Under the pieces are notes generated by a model. That model was not told where the DNA came from and searched no databases. It saw only the letters and a program-made list of their open reading frames with translations. The translations under genes were made by a program, and so were the position numbers. Positions 40,361 to 47,191 of a stretch of DNA of 64,000 nucleotides are shown piece after piece. Position 1 is the stretch's first letter. Each line of letters begins with the position of its first letter. The stretch spans positions 10,168,001 through 10,232,000 of the forward strand of contig NZ_CP016279.1 of NCBI RefSeq assembly GCF_001542625.1, in the 5' to 3' direction. Source of the DNA: Streptomyces griseochromogenes. GTDB taxonomy: Bacteria > Actinomycetota > Actinomycetes > Streptomycetales > Streptomycetaceae.

Positions 40361-41221
40361 TCACACCCCGAGCACCGCGTCAAGAAACGGCTCGACAGCC
40401 CCCCGCCAAGCCGACGGCTGGTCATAGTGCACAAGGTGCCCCGCGTCGGACACCTCCGCATACTCCCCACGCGGCAGCACCCGCACCATCTCCTGCGCCT
40501 CGGCCCGCCCCAACTCCCCGTCCAGCCCGCGAACGACCAGCGCGGGACACCGAACCTGCGCCAACTCCTCCCAGTGCGCGTCGTACACCCAGCTCTCCCG
40601 GGTCGCGAGCATCTGCTCCGGCTCGAAGACGGGGCGCCAGCCGTCGGCGGACTCGTGCATCACCTCGGCGTAGAAGGCGCCGCGCGCGGGGCTCGGGCGC
40701 TCCACCCACGGATCGTCCTCGCCGAACCACTTGCGGACGTCGGCCAGCGTGGCGAAGGGGACGGGCCAGGACCGGAACCACTCGGCCCACTCGCGCTGCG
40801 AGGCCGCGCCGAGCGCGGAGGCCCGCATGTCGCAGATGATCAGGCCGCGCACCAGATCGGGGCGTTTCGCGGCGAGCTGCCAGGCGGTGAGCGCGCCCAT
40901 GGCATGGCCGATGAGGACGGCGGGGGCGAGACCGAGCTGTTCGAGGGCGGCCTCGGCGTCCTCGACGTAGGCCTCGCGGGTGTAGGCGGCCTGTGGAGGC
41001 TTGTCGCTCCGGCCGTGGCCGCGCTGGTCGAGCGCGAGGGCGCGACGGCGCTCGGCGAGCCAGCGGGCGGTGGACGCCCAGTGCGAGGCACGGCCCATCA
41101 GGCCGTGCAGTAACAGCACGCCCGGAGCCCCGGGCTCCGCCTCCGGTTTGGGCGGGTCCACGAACTCCCAGGCGGCCAGGCGCACCCCGCCCGCTCCCGT
41201 CACATCGATACGCCGTGCCAT
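40361..41221 (-). CDS. Alpha/beta hydrolase fold protein lacking the nucleophile
   Basis: A 286-residue alpha/beta hydrolase fold protein. The oxyanion-hole region LLLHGLMG, the DQRGHGRSDKP strand, a late acid (VRGLDGELG) and catalytic histidine (DAGHLVHYD) are all in place. The nucleophile elbow, normally G-x-S-x-G, reads GHAMG, with alanine at residue 107 (codon GCC at 40903-40901). By itself this predicts no serine-hydrolase activity; the protein may be a receptor-like or cofactor-free pseudo-enzyme. Its lid (about residues 135-200) looks normal. A 16-bp palindrome lies about 110 nt upstream of the start. It is convergent with the ABC permease gene. Confidence 0.88.
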   Translation of the reverse strand: MARRIDVTGAGGVRLAAWEFVDPPKPEAEPGAPGVLLLHGLMGRASHWASTARWLAERRRALALDQRGHGRSDKPPQAAYTREAYVEDAEAALEQLGLAPAVLIGHAMGALTAWQLAAKRPDLVRGLIICDMRASALGAASQREWAEWFRSWPVPFATLADVRKWFGEDDPWVERPSPARGAFYAEVMHESADGWRPVFEPEQMLATRESWVYDAHWEELAQVRCPALVVRGLDGELGRAEAQEMVRVLPRGEYAEVSDAGHLVHYDQPSAWRGAVEPFLDAVLGV

Positions 41222-41329
41222 CGGCCTGGCACCCCCCAGCTCCGCCTGCCTCGTACCGGTGTACTGCCGTTGCTGTCGCCGTGATCGCCGTTCTTGCCGT
41301 TGTCGCCGTCGTACTGCCGCCGCAGAATA

Positions 41330-41345
41330 TCGAATACCTATTCGA
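41330..41345. promoter_or_regulatory. Perfect palindrome TCGAATACCTATTCGA
   Basis: 7-bp perfect arms TCGAATA/TATTCGA around CC, in an AT-rich patch 110 nt upstream of the alpha/beta hydrolase ATG (41221, minus strand). It looks like a dimeric-regulator site. No known consensus is matched with confidence. Confidence 0.5.
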
Positions 41346-41512
41346 GAATGCTGCCTCTGCGGACAACACCCCTCATTCGAGTGACACCCCTCAAGGAATG
41401 ATCGCCGCCGCCGAGGGGATCTTTCTGGCGGGAGGCGGACCGCTCGGGGAAAAACGGTCCGAAGGGGATGACCCTGAGAGCTCGGGGCTCCGGGTCAGCA
41501 CAGGGGAGGACA

Positions 41513-41540
41513 GGCCCCGGCGCCACACGGCGCCGGGGCC
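41513..41540. terminator. Strong hairpin terminator of the iron-regulator gene
   Basis: GGCCCCGGCGCC-ACAC-GGCGCCGGGGCC: 12-bp perfect arms with a 4-nt loop, starting about 10 nt after the regulator's stop codon (minus strand). Confidence 0.8.
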
Positions 41541-41549
41541 CTCTCATGC

Positions 41550-42242
41550 TCAGCGCTTGGCGACGAACACATGCGAGGCGACGTCCGCCTCCAGCTCGGC
41601 CGCCTCGCCGCCGCTGCCCACCAGCACCCCGCCGGCCGACTCCGTCACGCTCACCACCGAGCCGGGCTGCACACCCGCCCGCCGCAGCGTGTACATCAGC
41701 TGCGCGTCCGTCTGGATCGGCTCGCCGATCCGGCGGACCACGACCGTCTTCCCGTCGGAGCCCGGGTCCAGGTCGGCCAGCGACACCATGCTCTCGTCCA
41801 GGAACGGATCCGCGCCGTCCTTCTCGCCCAGTTCCTCCAGGCCCGGGATCGGATTGCCGTACGGCGACTCGGTCGGGTGCCGCAGCAGCTCCAGCACGCG
41901 ACGCTCGACGGCCTCGCTCATCACGTGCTCCCAGCGGCACGCCTCCGCGTGCACCTGCTCCCACTCCAGGCCGATCACATCGACCAGCAGACACTCCGCG
42001 AGACGGTGCTTGCGCATCACACGCGTGGCGAGCCTGCGGCCCTCGTCCGTCAGCTCCAGGTGCCGGTCGCTGGCCACGGACACCAGGCCGTCGCGCTCCA
42101 TCCGCGCCACCGTCTGGCTCACCGTCGGCCCGCTCTGGTCGAGCCGCTCCGCGATGCGGGCGCGCATGGGGACGACGCCTTCCTCTTCCAGTTCGAGGAT
42201 GGTGCGGAGATACATCTCCGTGGTGTCGATCAGTCCGGACAT
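41550..42242 (-). CDS. dmdR1: Iron-dependent DtxR-family repressor, DmdR1/IdeR type
   Basis: A 230-residue DtxR/IdeR-family repressor. The N-terminal winged HTH (MSGLIDTTEMYLRTILELEEEGVVPMRARIAERLDQSGPTVSQTVARMERDGLV) is near-identical to IdeR/DtxR, the dimerisation/metal domain holds LAECLLVDVIGLEWEQVHAEACRWEHVMS with the Cys/Glu/His metal ligands and residues 150-230 form the SH3-like domain. With Fe(II) it represses siderophore and iron-uptake genes. Length and neighbours (UPF0309 SIS protein divergent) match S. coelicolor dmdR1. The gap to the SIS gene contains a dre-like site and a 12-bp inverted repeat. Confidence 0.93.
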   Translation of the reverse strand: MSGLIDTTEMYLRTILELEEEGVVPMRARIAERLDQSGPTVSQTVARMERDGLVSVASDRHLELTDEGRRLATRVMRKHRLAECLLVDVIGLEWEQVHAEACRWEHVMSEAVERRVLELLRHPTESPYGNPIPGLEELGEKDGADPFLDESMVSLADLDPGSDGKTVVVRRIGEPIQTDAQLMYTLRRAGVQPGSVVSVTESAGGVLVGSGGEAAELEADVASHVFVAKR

Positions 42243-42377
42243 ACGTGCCCCTCGGTTACCTCTGCCGGAAGCCCGGCGCGTGCGCTGGCCCTGGCACCAA
42301 TTCTGCCGTACCCCACCGACAAGCGGGCGCTACCGGGAAAACGGGGAGCCACGGCGATCCCGTCGACTGCGCACCGT

Positions 42378-42415
42378 ATACGGCCGGTCGCACCCACGCG
42401 ACGGACCGGCCGTAT
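42378..42415. promoter_or_regulatory. 12-bp perfect inverted repeat in the regulator/SIS intergenic region
   Basis: ATACGGCCGGTC (42378-42389) and GACCGGCCGTAT (42404-42415) are perfect inverted copies separated by 14 nt. TTGACA (42415-42420) follows directly on the plus strand. This may be a dimer-of-dimers operator or a hairpin in the 5' leader of the iron regulator. Confidence 0.55.
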
Positions 42416-42424
42416 TGACACCGC

Positions 42425-42440
42425 ATTGGTCCAGACCGCA
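42425..42440. promoter_or_regulatory. DasR-responsive element (dre-like) site
   Basis: ATTGGTCCAGACCGCA contains TGGTC-CA-GACC, close to the DasR consensus ACTGGTCTAGACCAGT. DasR is the GlcNAc-responsive GntR repressor, and control of dmdR1 by DasR has been reported in S. coelicolor. The site lies 39 nt upstream of the SIS gene start and about 180 nt upstream of the iron regulator. Confidence 0.65.
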
Positions 42441-42478
42441 GGGTGATCCGCGACACAGACGATGCGAAGGGGCACCGC

Positions 42479-43234
42479 ATGAGCGACGGCACGCCTGCCG
42501 ACCTGTTCTTCGACGCCGCCATCGGCCTGCTGCAACGGGTCCGCGAGGAGGAGGCCGAGACGATCAGCGCGGCCGGCACCCTGCTCGCCGACACCGTCGC
42601 GGCCGGCGGCCGGCTGTTCGCCTTCGGCGCCGGGCACTCCTCCCTGGCCGCCCAGGACGTCGTCTACCGGGCCGGCGGACTCGCCCTGATGAACCTGCTC
42701 GCCGTTCCCGGCGTCGTCGGCGTCGACGTCACCCCGGCCACCCTCGGATCCGCCCTCGAACGCGTCGACGGACTCGCGAGCGCCGTCCTGGACACCTCCC
42801 CGATCCGCGCCGGCGACGCCCTCGTGATCATCTCGCTCTCCGGCCGCAACGCCCTGCCCGTGGAGATGGCCCTCAACGCCCGCGCCCTCGGCGTGAAGGT
42901 CATCGGCGTGACATCGGTGGCCTACGCCTCACAGACCAGGTCCCGGCACTCCTCGGGCACCTTCCTGAAGGACCACTGCGACATCGTCCTCGACTCGAAG
43001 ATCGCCGTCGGCGACGCGGAACTCACCCTCGACACCATCCCGGCCCCCTTCGCCCCGGCCTCCACGGTGGTCACCGCCGCCCTGATGCAGGCCGTCATGG
43101 CCACCACGGCCGCCACGCTCGCCGACCGCGGCATCGAGCCCCCGCTGCTGCGCTCCGGCAACGTCGACGGCGGCCACGACTGGAACGGACGGGTCATGGA
43201 GGAGTACGGGGACCGGATCTTCTACCAGCACTGA
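42479..43234 (+). CDS. UPF0309 SIS-domain protein (sugar isomerase-like)
   Basis: A 251-residue SIS-domain protein of the UPF0309 family (FAFGAGHSSLAAQDVVYRAGG binding loop; VIISLSGRNALPVEMALNARALGVKVIGVTS second SIS motif). SIS domains bind phosphorylated amino-sugars; MurQ and GlmS-type isomerases are relatives. ATG 42479 has GAAGGGG 10-14 nt upstream; an upstream ATG at 42443 is less likely. The dre-like element just upstream, typical of amino-sugar genes, suggests a link to N-acetylglucosamine metabolism. The exact reaction is unknown. Confidence 0.88.
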   Translation: MSDGTPADLFFDAAIGLLQRVREEEAETISAAGTLLADTVAAGGRLFAFGAGHSSLAAQDVVYRAGGLALMNLLAVPGVVGVDVTPATLGSALERVDGLASAVLDTSPIRAGDALVIISLSGRNALPVEMALNARALGVKVIGVTSVAYASQTRSRHSSGTFLKDHCDIVLDSKIAVGDAELTLDTIPAPFAPASTVVTAALMQAVMATTAATLADRGIEPPLLRSGNVDGGHDWNGRVMEEYGDRIFYQH

Positions 43235-43250
43235 GCCGGACGCGCCGCCG

Positions 43251-44687
43251 CTACTCCCCGGCCTTCTCCCTCAGCACCGCCGCCAGGTCCAGGGCCGCCG
43301 CGATCCGTACGGCGACGTCCTCCGCGTAGGCCGCGTCCGCACGCTCGAAGCGGCTGCGGCCGGCCCCGCGCAGGAAAGTGACCACACCCAGCGTCCGGCC
43401 CCGGCTGCGCAGCACGGCACACAGGGCCCGCACGGAGTCACCGGGCCACTGCCGGGCCAGCGCCCACTCCCGCGCCCGCTCGGCCGGGACGGACCCCGCG
43501 TCCGCGCGCACGGTCGCGGCCCGCACGACACAGCTCAGCGCCGGATGACCCTCCTCGTAACGCACGGGCAGCCCGGCCGCGCCGGTGAGCACACTCGGCC
43601 CGGGCGTTCCGGCGGGCGTGGCGGCGAGCCGCACCAGCCGCACCGGAACCGCGTCGTCGCCCTCCGCGCGCGAGCCGCCCGCCAGACGATCCAGCAGGGC
43701 GTGGTCGGCGAAGCCGGCGAGAGCGAAGTCCAGATGGACGACGGCCGCCTCCGCCGGGTCCTCGCACTCGGCGGCGGCACGGGCCGCGCGGTGCAGCTGG
43801 TTGCCACGGAAGCGCAGCAGGGCCGCCTCCTGCTCGCCCTGCTTGCCCTCGGTGACGTCCTGGAACAGCCAGCCCACCCCGAGCGGTACGGGCTCCTCGG
43901 CGAGCGGCGAGGCCAGCCGCACGAACCCGCTGCGCCAGCAACGCCGCTTCTCGCCCTCGGCCGTGCGCACCGTCACCCACATCTCGGCCGGCGCCGGCGG
44001 CGCGCCCTCGGCCAGGACATGGGTGAGCGCGCCCTCCAGCTCCTCCACGCCCTGCGCGAGCAGCTCGCCGAGCGGCCGCCCGAGCGCGGACGTACGCCCG
44101 ATGCCCAGGGCCCGCGCCGCGTGCGCGTTGACGACGGCGGGCCGCAGATCGGCGTCGACCAGGACCACACCCCAGGACGCGTCCTCGAACAGCGCCTCGC
44201 TCAGCGCGATGGACCGCTCCAGATCGATCTGCGCGTGCACCTCACTGAACGCGCAGTACACACCGGCCGGCTTCCCGTCCGGCCCACGCACGGCGGCCGA
44301 CTGCGTCCGCACCAGAACCCGCCCGCCGACCTTCGTCACGAGGGCGAACTCATGAACCTGCCGGCCGGGCGCGTGCATCGCCGACATCAGACGCTCCTGC
44401 ACGTCCTCGGCGTCGGCACTGCGCACCGCCCACCCCGCGAACCCGTGCCGCCCCACCGCCTCGGCGGCGGTCCAGCCGAGGATCCGCTCGGCCTCGCGGT
44501 TCCAGTGCGTGACCACCCCGTCCGCGTCGAAGGCGCACAGCGCCGCGTCCATGCCGTCCAGCAGCGCGGCGAGCAGATCGGAGCCGCCGGACTCCTCCGG
44601 ACCGTCGTCAGAGCCGTGCGGACCGTCCGGCTCGGGCTCGTCCGGCCCCAGCTCGTCGGTGGTCCCACTCCGCCGGGAAGCACTCAC
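43251..44687 (-). CDS. PAS domain-containing sensor protein
   Basis: A 478-residue cytosolic protein with two PAS domains and a GAF-like C-terminus. PAS1 is around residues 40-160 (LLDGMDAALCAFDADGVVTHWNREAERILGWTAAEAVG), PAS2 around 165-290 (VVLVDADLRPAVVNAHAARALGIGRTSALGRPLGELLAQG), then a GAF-like region (residues 310-470) ending RFERADAAYAEDVAVRIAAALDLA. It has no kinase, HTH or cyclase domain, so it would signal by protein contact. GTG 44687 (VSASRRSG) follows AGGGGG with 5 nt spacing. It is convergent with the SIS gene (16-nt gap). Confidence 0.85.
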   Translation of the reverse strand: MSASRRSGTTDELGPDEPEPDGPHGSDDGPEESGGSDLLAALLDGMDAALCAFDADGVVTHWNREAERILGWTAAEAVGRHGFAGWAVRSADAEDVQERLMSAMHAPGRQVHEFALVTKVGGRVLVRTQSAAVRGPDGKPAGVYCAFSEVHAQIDLERSIALSEALFEDASWGVVLVDADLRPAVVNAHAARALGIGRTSALGRPLGELLAQGVEELEGALTHVLAEGAPPAPAEMWVTVRTAEGEKRRCWRSGFVRLASPLAEEPVPLGVGWLFQDVTEGKQGEQEAALLRFRGNQLHRAARAAAECEDPAEAAVVHLDFALAGFADHALLDRLAGGSRAEGDDAVPVRLVRLAATPAGTPGPSVLTGAAGLPVRYEEGHPALSCVVRAATVRADAGSVPAERAREWALARQWPGDSVRALCAVLRSRGRTLGVVTFLRGAGRSRFERADAAYAEDVAVRIAAALDLAAVLREKAGE

Positions 44688-44853
44688 CTGGACCCCCTGC
44701 AGGCTGCGTCGGCGCACCTACGGCGCTCAGTTCGCTCACTCGCCTTCATTCAACTGGAACGTGACGCAGCCCACATCCTGTTCCCGCAGATTGCAGCAAT
44801 CAATGCCCGACACCGCGGCTCGGATCCTCGAGCACGACATCTCCGAAAAACAG

Positions 44854-44882
44854 TTGAGCCGGTCCCGGCGGCTTCCTAGGGT
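44854..44882 (+). promoter_or_regulatory. Sigma-70 (HrdB)-type promoter of the small structured gene
   Basis: TTGAGC (44854-44859), exactly 17 nt, then TAGGGT (44877-44882). This is a good housekeeping Streptomyces promoter. Transcription should begin near 44889, seven nucleotides before the ribosome-binding site below. Confidence 0.7.
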
Positions 44883-44895
44883 GTGACTTACGCCG

Positions 44896-44908
44896 AAAGG
44901 AGGTGATC
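44896..44908 (+). promoter_or_regulatory. Exceptionally extended Shine-Dalgarno sequence
   Basis: GAAAGGAGGTGATC (44895-44908) is a 14-nt perfect complement of the 3' end of 16S rRNA (GATCACCTCCTTTC). It precedes an ATG at 44915 by 6 nt. Most genes in this window have 4-6 complementary bases or none. Confidence 0.85.
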
Positions 44909-44914
44909 GGGTAA

Positions 44915-44953
44915 ATGAGTGAAACCCGGACGCGCGAGGTGGCTGCGGGCTAG
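44915..44953 (+). CDS. 12-residue peptide gene with maximal ribosome-binding site
   Basis: A 12-codon frame, MSETRTREVAAG then TAG, directly after the 14-nt Shine-Dalgarno and a strong promoter. The peptide is hydrophilic with no known family. No gene follows on the same strand before the convergent pdxH stop (45134), so it is not a leader for a downstream gene; the transcript continues into a highly structured region. It could be a small protein, a ribosome-titrating or decoy RNA, or a regulatory RNA whose translation controls its folding. Confidence rests on the promoter and ribosome-binding site, not on homology. Confidence 0.6.
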   Translation: MSETRTREVAAG

Positions 44954-45106
44954 CGGCCTGCCACCACACCATGTGCGGTGCCGGACCAGCGTGTGTGACA
45001 AACACGCAGCCGGCCTAACCCAACGCAGTCACCCGACCCGCGAGCTCGCCGGTACGTCCGGCCGGCTCCCCCGCCGATCAGGCGGAGGAACCGAGCTCGC
45101 GGGTCG
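44941..45106 (+). ncRNA. Structured RNA region, multi-branched
   Basis: A 15-bp perfect stem (CGACCCGCGAGCTCG at 45034-45048 with 45092-45106) closes a loop containing two further hairpins, GCCGG-TACGT-CCGGC (45048-45062) and CCGCC-GATCA-GGCGG (45071-45085). Upstream lie GCGTGT-GTGACAA-ACACGC (44989-45007) and a possible 7-bp pair GGCTGCG/CGCAGCC (44941-44947, 45005-45011). The 15-bp stem may also act as terminator for this transcript and for convergent pdxH. A regulatory RNA is likely but unproven. Confidence 0.5.
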
Positions 45107-45133
45107 TCTGCGTTCAAAGACGGCTCAGCGCCC

Positions 45134-45820
45134 TCAGGGGCTCAGGCGCTCCACGTCCCATCCCCCGTCCGGCCGAACCAGATACCGCAGCCGGTCGTGC
45201 AGCCGATTCTCGCGCCCCTGCCAGAACTCGACCGTCTCCGGCACGATCCGGAAACCGCCCCAGTGCGGCGGCACCGGCACCTGCTCCCCCTCCGGGTAGC
45301 GCGCGCCCAGCTCGGCATAGGCGGCATCCAGCCCGTCCCGGGACGCGATCACCGAGGACTGGGCGCTGGCCCACGCGCCCAGCTGCGAGCCGTGCGGGCG
45401 GGTGCGGAAATAGGCCGCCGTCTCGTCCCGCCCGGTGCGCCGGGCGACACCCGTCACGATCACCTGGCGGGCGATCGGGTGCCAGGGGAAGAGCAGCGAG
45501 ACGTGCGGGTTGACGGCCAGCTCACGGCCCTTGCGGGAGTCGAAGTTCGTGTAGAAGACGAAGCCGTCGGTGTCGTACTGCTTCATCAGCACCGTGCGCG
45601 AGCTGGGCCGGCCCGACGCGTCCGCCGTGGCGACGACCATCGCGTTGGGCTCGTAGATCATTCCGTGCACGGCCGCCCGGGCGGCGTCCTCGAACCAGCG
45701 GGAGAATTGGTCCATCGGGTGCGCGGCGAGATCCCTCTCGTCGAGCCCCTGGGACCGGTACTGCTTGCGCATGGCGGCGGGATCGACGGACGGGTCGAGG
45801 CTGAGTTCGCGGTCGGTCAC
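45134..45820 (-). CDS. pdxH: Pyridoxamine 5'-phosphate oxidase
   Basis: A 228-residue canonical PdxH. It has [24 protein letters not shown] (FMN binding), [21 protein letters not shown] (the HGSxxGAWAS block, here with the PLP-site residues) and [23 protein letters not shown] at the C-terminus, including the substrate-phosphate arginines. It oxidises PNP or PMP to pyridoxal 5'-phosphate with O2. GTG 45820 ([23 protein letters not shown]) is taken as the start; the upstream extension is not family-like. It is divergent from the citrate synthase gene. The paralogue at 3211-3876 lacks the HGS block. Confidence 0.95.
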   Translation of the reverse strand: MTDRELSLDPSVDPAAMRKQYRSQGLDERDLAAHPMDQFSRWFEDAARAAVHGMIYEPNAMVVATADASGRPSSRTVLMKQYDTDGFVFYTNFDSRKGRELAVNPHVSLLFPWHPIARQVIVTGVARRTGRDETAAYFRTRPHGSQLGAWASAQSSVIASRDGLDAAYAELGARYPEGEQVPVPPHWGGFRIVPETVEFWQGRENRLHDRLRYLVRPDGGWDVERLSP

Positions 45821-45986
45821 GCCGTCATCTTGCCCGTATCGAACGCGTGGCACTCAGTGTCGTATGGGCTGCCCAATCATGGCACTCGGGGTTATCGTGC
45901 TGCTTCCCCCGCGGATTGGGTGACCACCGGTCGATCGGGGCATCACCGGGGTGACCGCCGCCGACACTTTCACGAGGAGCCGCCTG

Positions 45987-47087
45987 ATGTCCGACTTCGT
46001 ACCCGGGCTCGAGGGAGTCGTCGCGTTCGAGACGGAGATCGCCGAACCCGACAAGGAGGGCGGCGCCCTTCGCTACCGCGGCGTCGACATCGAGGACCTG
46101 GTCGGGCACGTCTCCTTCGGGAACGTGTGGGGACTGCTCGTCGACGGCGCCTTCAACCCCGGACTGCCGCCCGCCGAGCCCTTTCCGATCCCGGTCCACT
46201 CCGGCGACATCCGTGTGGACGTCCAGTCCGCGCTCGCCATGCTGGCCCCGGTCTGGGGCTTGAAACCACTCCTCGACATCGACGCGTCCCAGGCCCGCGA
46301 CGACCTGGCGCGCGCCGCCGTCATGGCGCTGTCCTACGTCGCCCAGTCCGCACGCGGGCAGGGGCTGCCGATGGTGCCGCAGCGGGAGATCGACAAGGCG
46401 AACTCGGTCGTCGAGCGGTTCATGATCCGCTGGCGGGGCGAGCCGGACCCGAAGCACGTCGCGGCCGTCGACGCCTACTGGACATCGGCCGCCGAACACG
46501 GCATGAACGCCTCCACCTTCACCGCGCGCGTCATCGCCTCGACCGGCGCGGACGTCGCCGCCGCGCTGTCCGGGGCCGTCGGCGCCATGTCCGGTCCGCT
46601 GCACGGCGGTGCTCCCTCCCGGGTCCTCGGCATGATCGAGGAGATCGAGCGGACGGGGGACGCCGAGGCGTACGTCAAGCAGGCACTCGACCGCGGCGAA
46701 CGGCTCATGGGCTTCGGGCACCGCGTGTACCGGGCCGAGGACCCCCGTGCCCGCGTACTGCGCCGCACCGCCCGCGAGCTGGGCGCGCCCCGCTTCGAGA
46801 TCGCGGAGGCGCTGGAGAAGGCGGCCCTGGAGGAGCTGCACAACCGGCGCCCCGACCGGATCCTGGCCACCAACGTCGAGTTCTGGGCCGCGATCATGCT
46901 GGACTTCGCGCAGGTCCCGGCGCACATGTTCACCTCGATGTTCACGTGCGCGAGGACCGCCGGATGGTCCGCGCACATCCTCGAACAGAAGCGGACCGGA
47001 CGACTCGTGCGGCCCTCCGCGCGCTATGTGGGCCCTGGCCCGCGCGGCCCGCAGGAGATCGAGGGCTACGCGGACATCGCCCACTGA
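45987..47087 (+). CDS. citA: Citrate synthase (short actinobacterial type)
   Basis: A 366-residue citrate synthase. The catalytic residues are visible: His in SGPLHGGAPSRVLGM, His in GFGHRVYRAEDPRARVL and Asp within FWAAIMLDFAQVPAHMFTSMF. It condenses oxaloacetate and acetyl-CoA to citrate. The length and form (no N-terminal extension of type II enzymes) are those of the second citrate/methylcitrate synthase of Streptomyces, so propionyl-CoA may also be used. ATG 45987 has GAGGAG (45974-45979) with 7-nt spacing; an upstream ATG-like frame adds nothing conserved. A bidirectional hairpin follows. Confidence 0.93.
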   Translation: MSDFVPGLEGVVAFETEIAEPDKEGGALRYRGVDIEDLVGHVSFGNVWGLLVDGAFNPGLPPAEPFPIPVHSGDIRVDVQSALAMLAPVWGLKPLLDIDASQARDDLARAAVMALSYVAQSARGQGLPMVPQREIDKANSVVERFMIRWRGEPDPKHVAAVDAYWTSAAEHGMNASTFTARVIASTGADVAAALSGAVGAMSGPLHGGAPSRVLGMIEEIERTGDAEAYVKQALDRGERLMGFGHRVYRAEDPRARVLRRTARELGAPRFEIAEALEKAALEELHNRRPDRILATNVEFWAAIMLDFAQVPAHMFTSMFTCARTAGWSAHILEQKRTGRLVRPSARYVGPGPRGPQEIEGYADIAH

Positions 47088-47113
47088 CGGGGTCGATCAG
47101 GAGCACGGGCGAC

Positions 47114-47172
47114 CGCGGGTGCATCGTGGCTTGTCGTGGTCGCGTGGCGGAGCCGCATGCCGACGCGGCTCC
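47114..47172. repeat. Dispersed intergenic repeat, copy B, with terminator hairpin
   Basis: On the minus strand: TGCGGCTCCGCCACGCG, then ACGACAAGCCACGATGCACC and CGC, sharing 21 of 23 nt with copy A over CGACAAGCCACG-GCACCCGC. GGAGCCGC (47149-47156) and GCGGCTCC (47165-47172) form an 8-bp hairpin; AGGAGCACGG/CCGTGCTCCT (47099-47108, 47167-47176) can form a longer alternative. It lies between convergent genes and serves as a likely bidirectional terminator. Confidence 0.7.
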
Positions 47173-47191
47173 GTGCTCCTCGGGAAGTCGG

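Larger units (their letters stand above)
41571..42446 (+). other. Long open frame antisense to the iron-regulator gene (possible Adm equivalent)
   Basis: A 291-codon open frame covers most of the regulator gene on the opposite strand. In S. coelicolor a protein, Adm, has been reported from a gene antiparallel to dmdR1. Long antisense frames are common in GC-rich DNA, so the frame alone proves little; its composition (His/Arg/Leu-rich, HLLPLQADHIDQQ) looks like a shadow. It is listed only because of the reported precedent. Confidence 0.25.

Noticed and set aside
41246..41322. A repeated GCCGT/hydrophobic frame (AVAVIAVLAVVAVV) as a small membrane-protein gene
   Set aside because: No start with a ribosome site, and the frame continues antisense into the iron-regulator gene. 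It is more likely low-complexity promoter-region DNA.
44941..45106. tRNA or known housekeeping RNA at the structured locus
   Set aside because: No acceptor stem with CCA, no TPsiC-like GTTCGANTC arm and no match to 6S, RNase P, SRP or tmRNA signatures.
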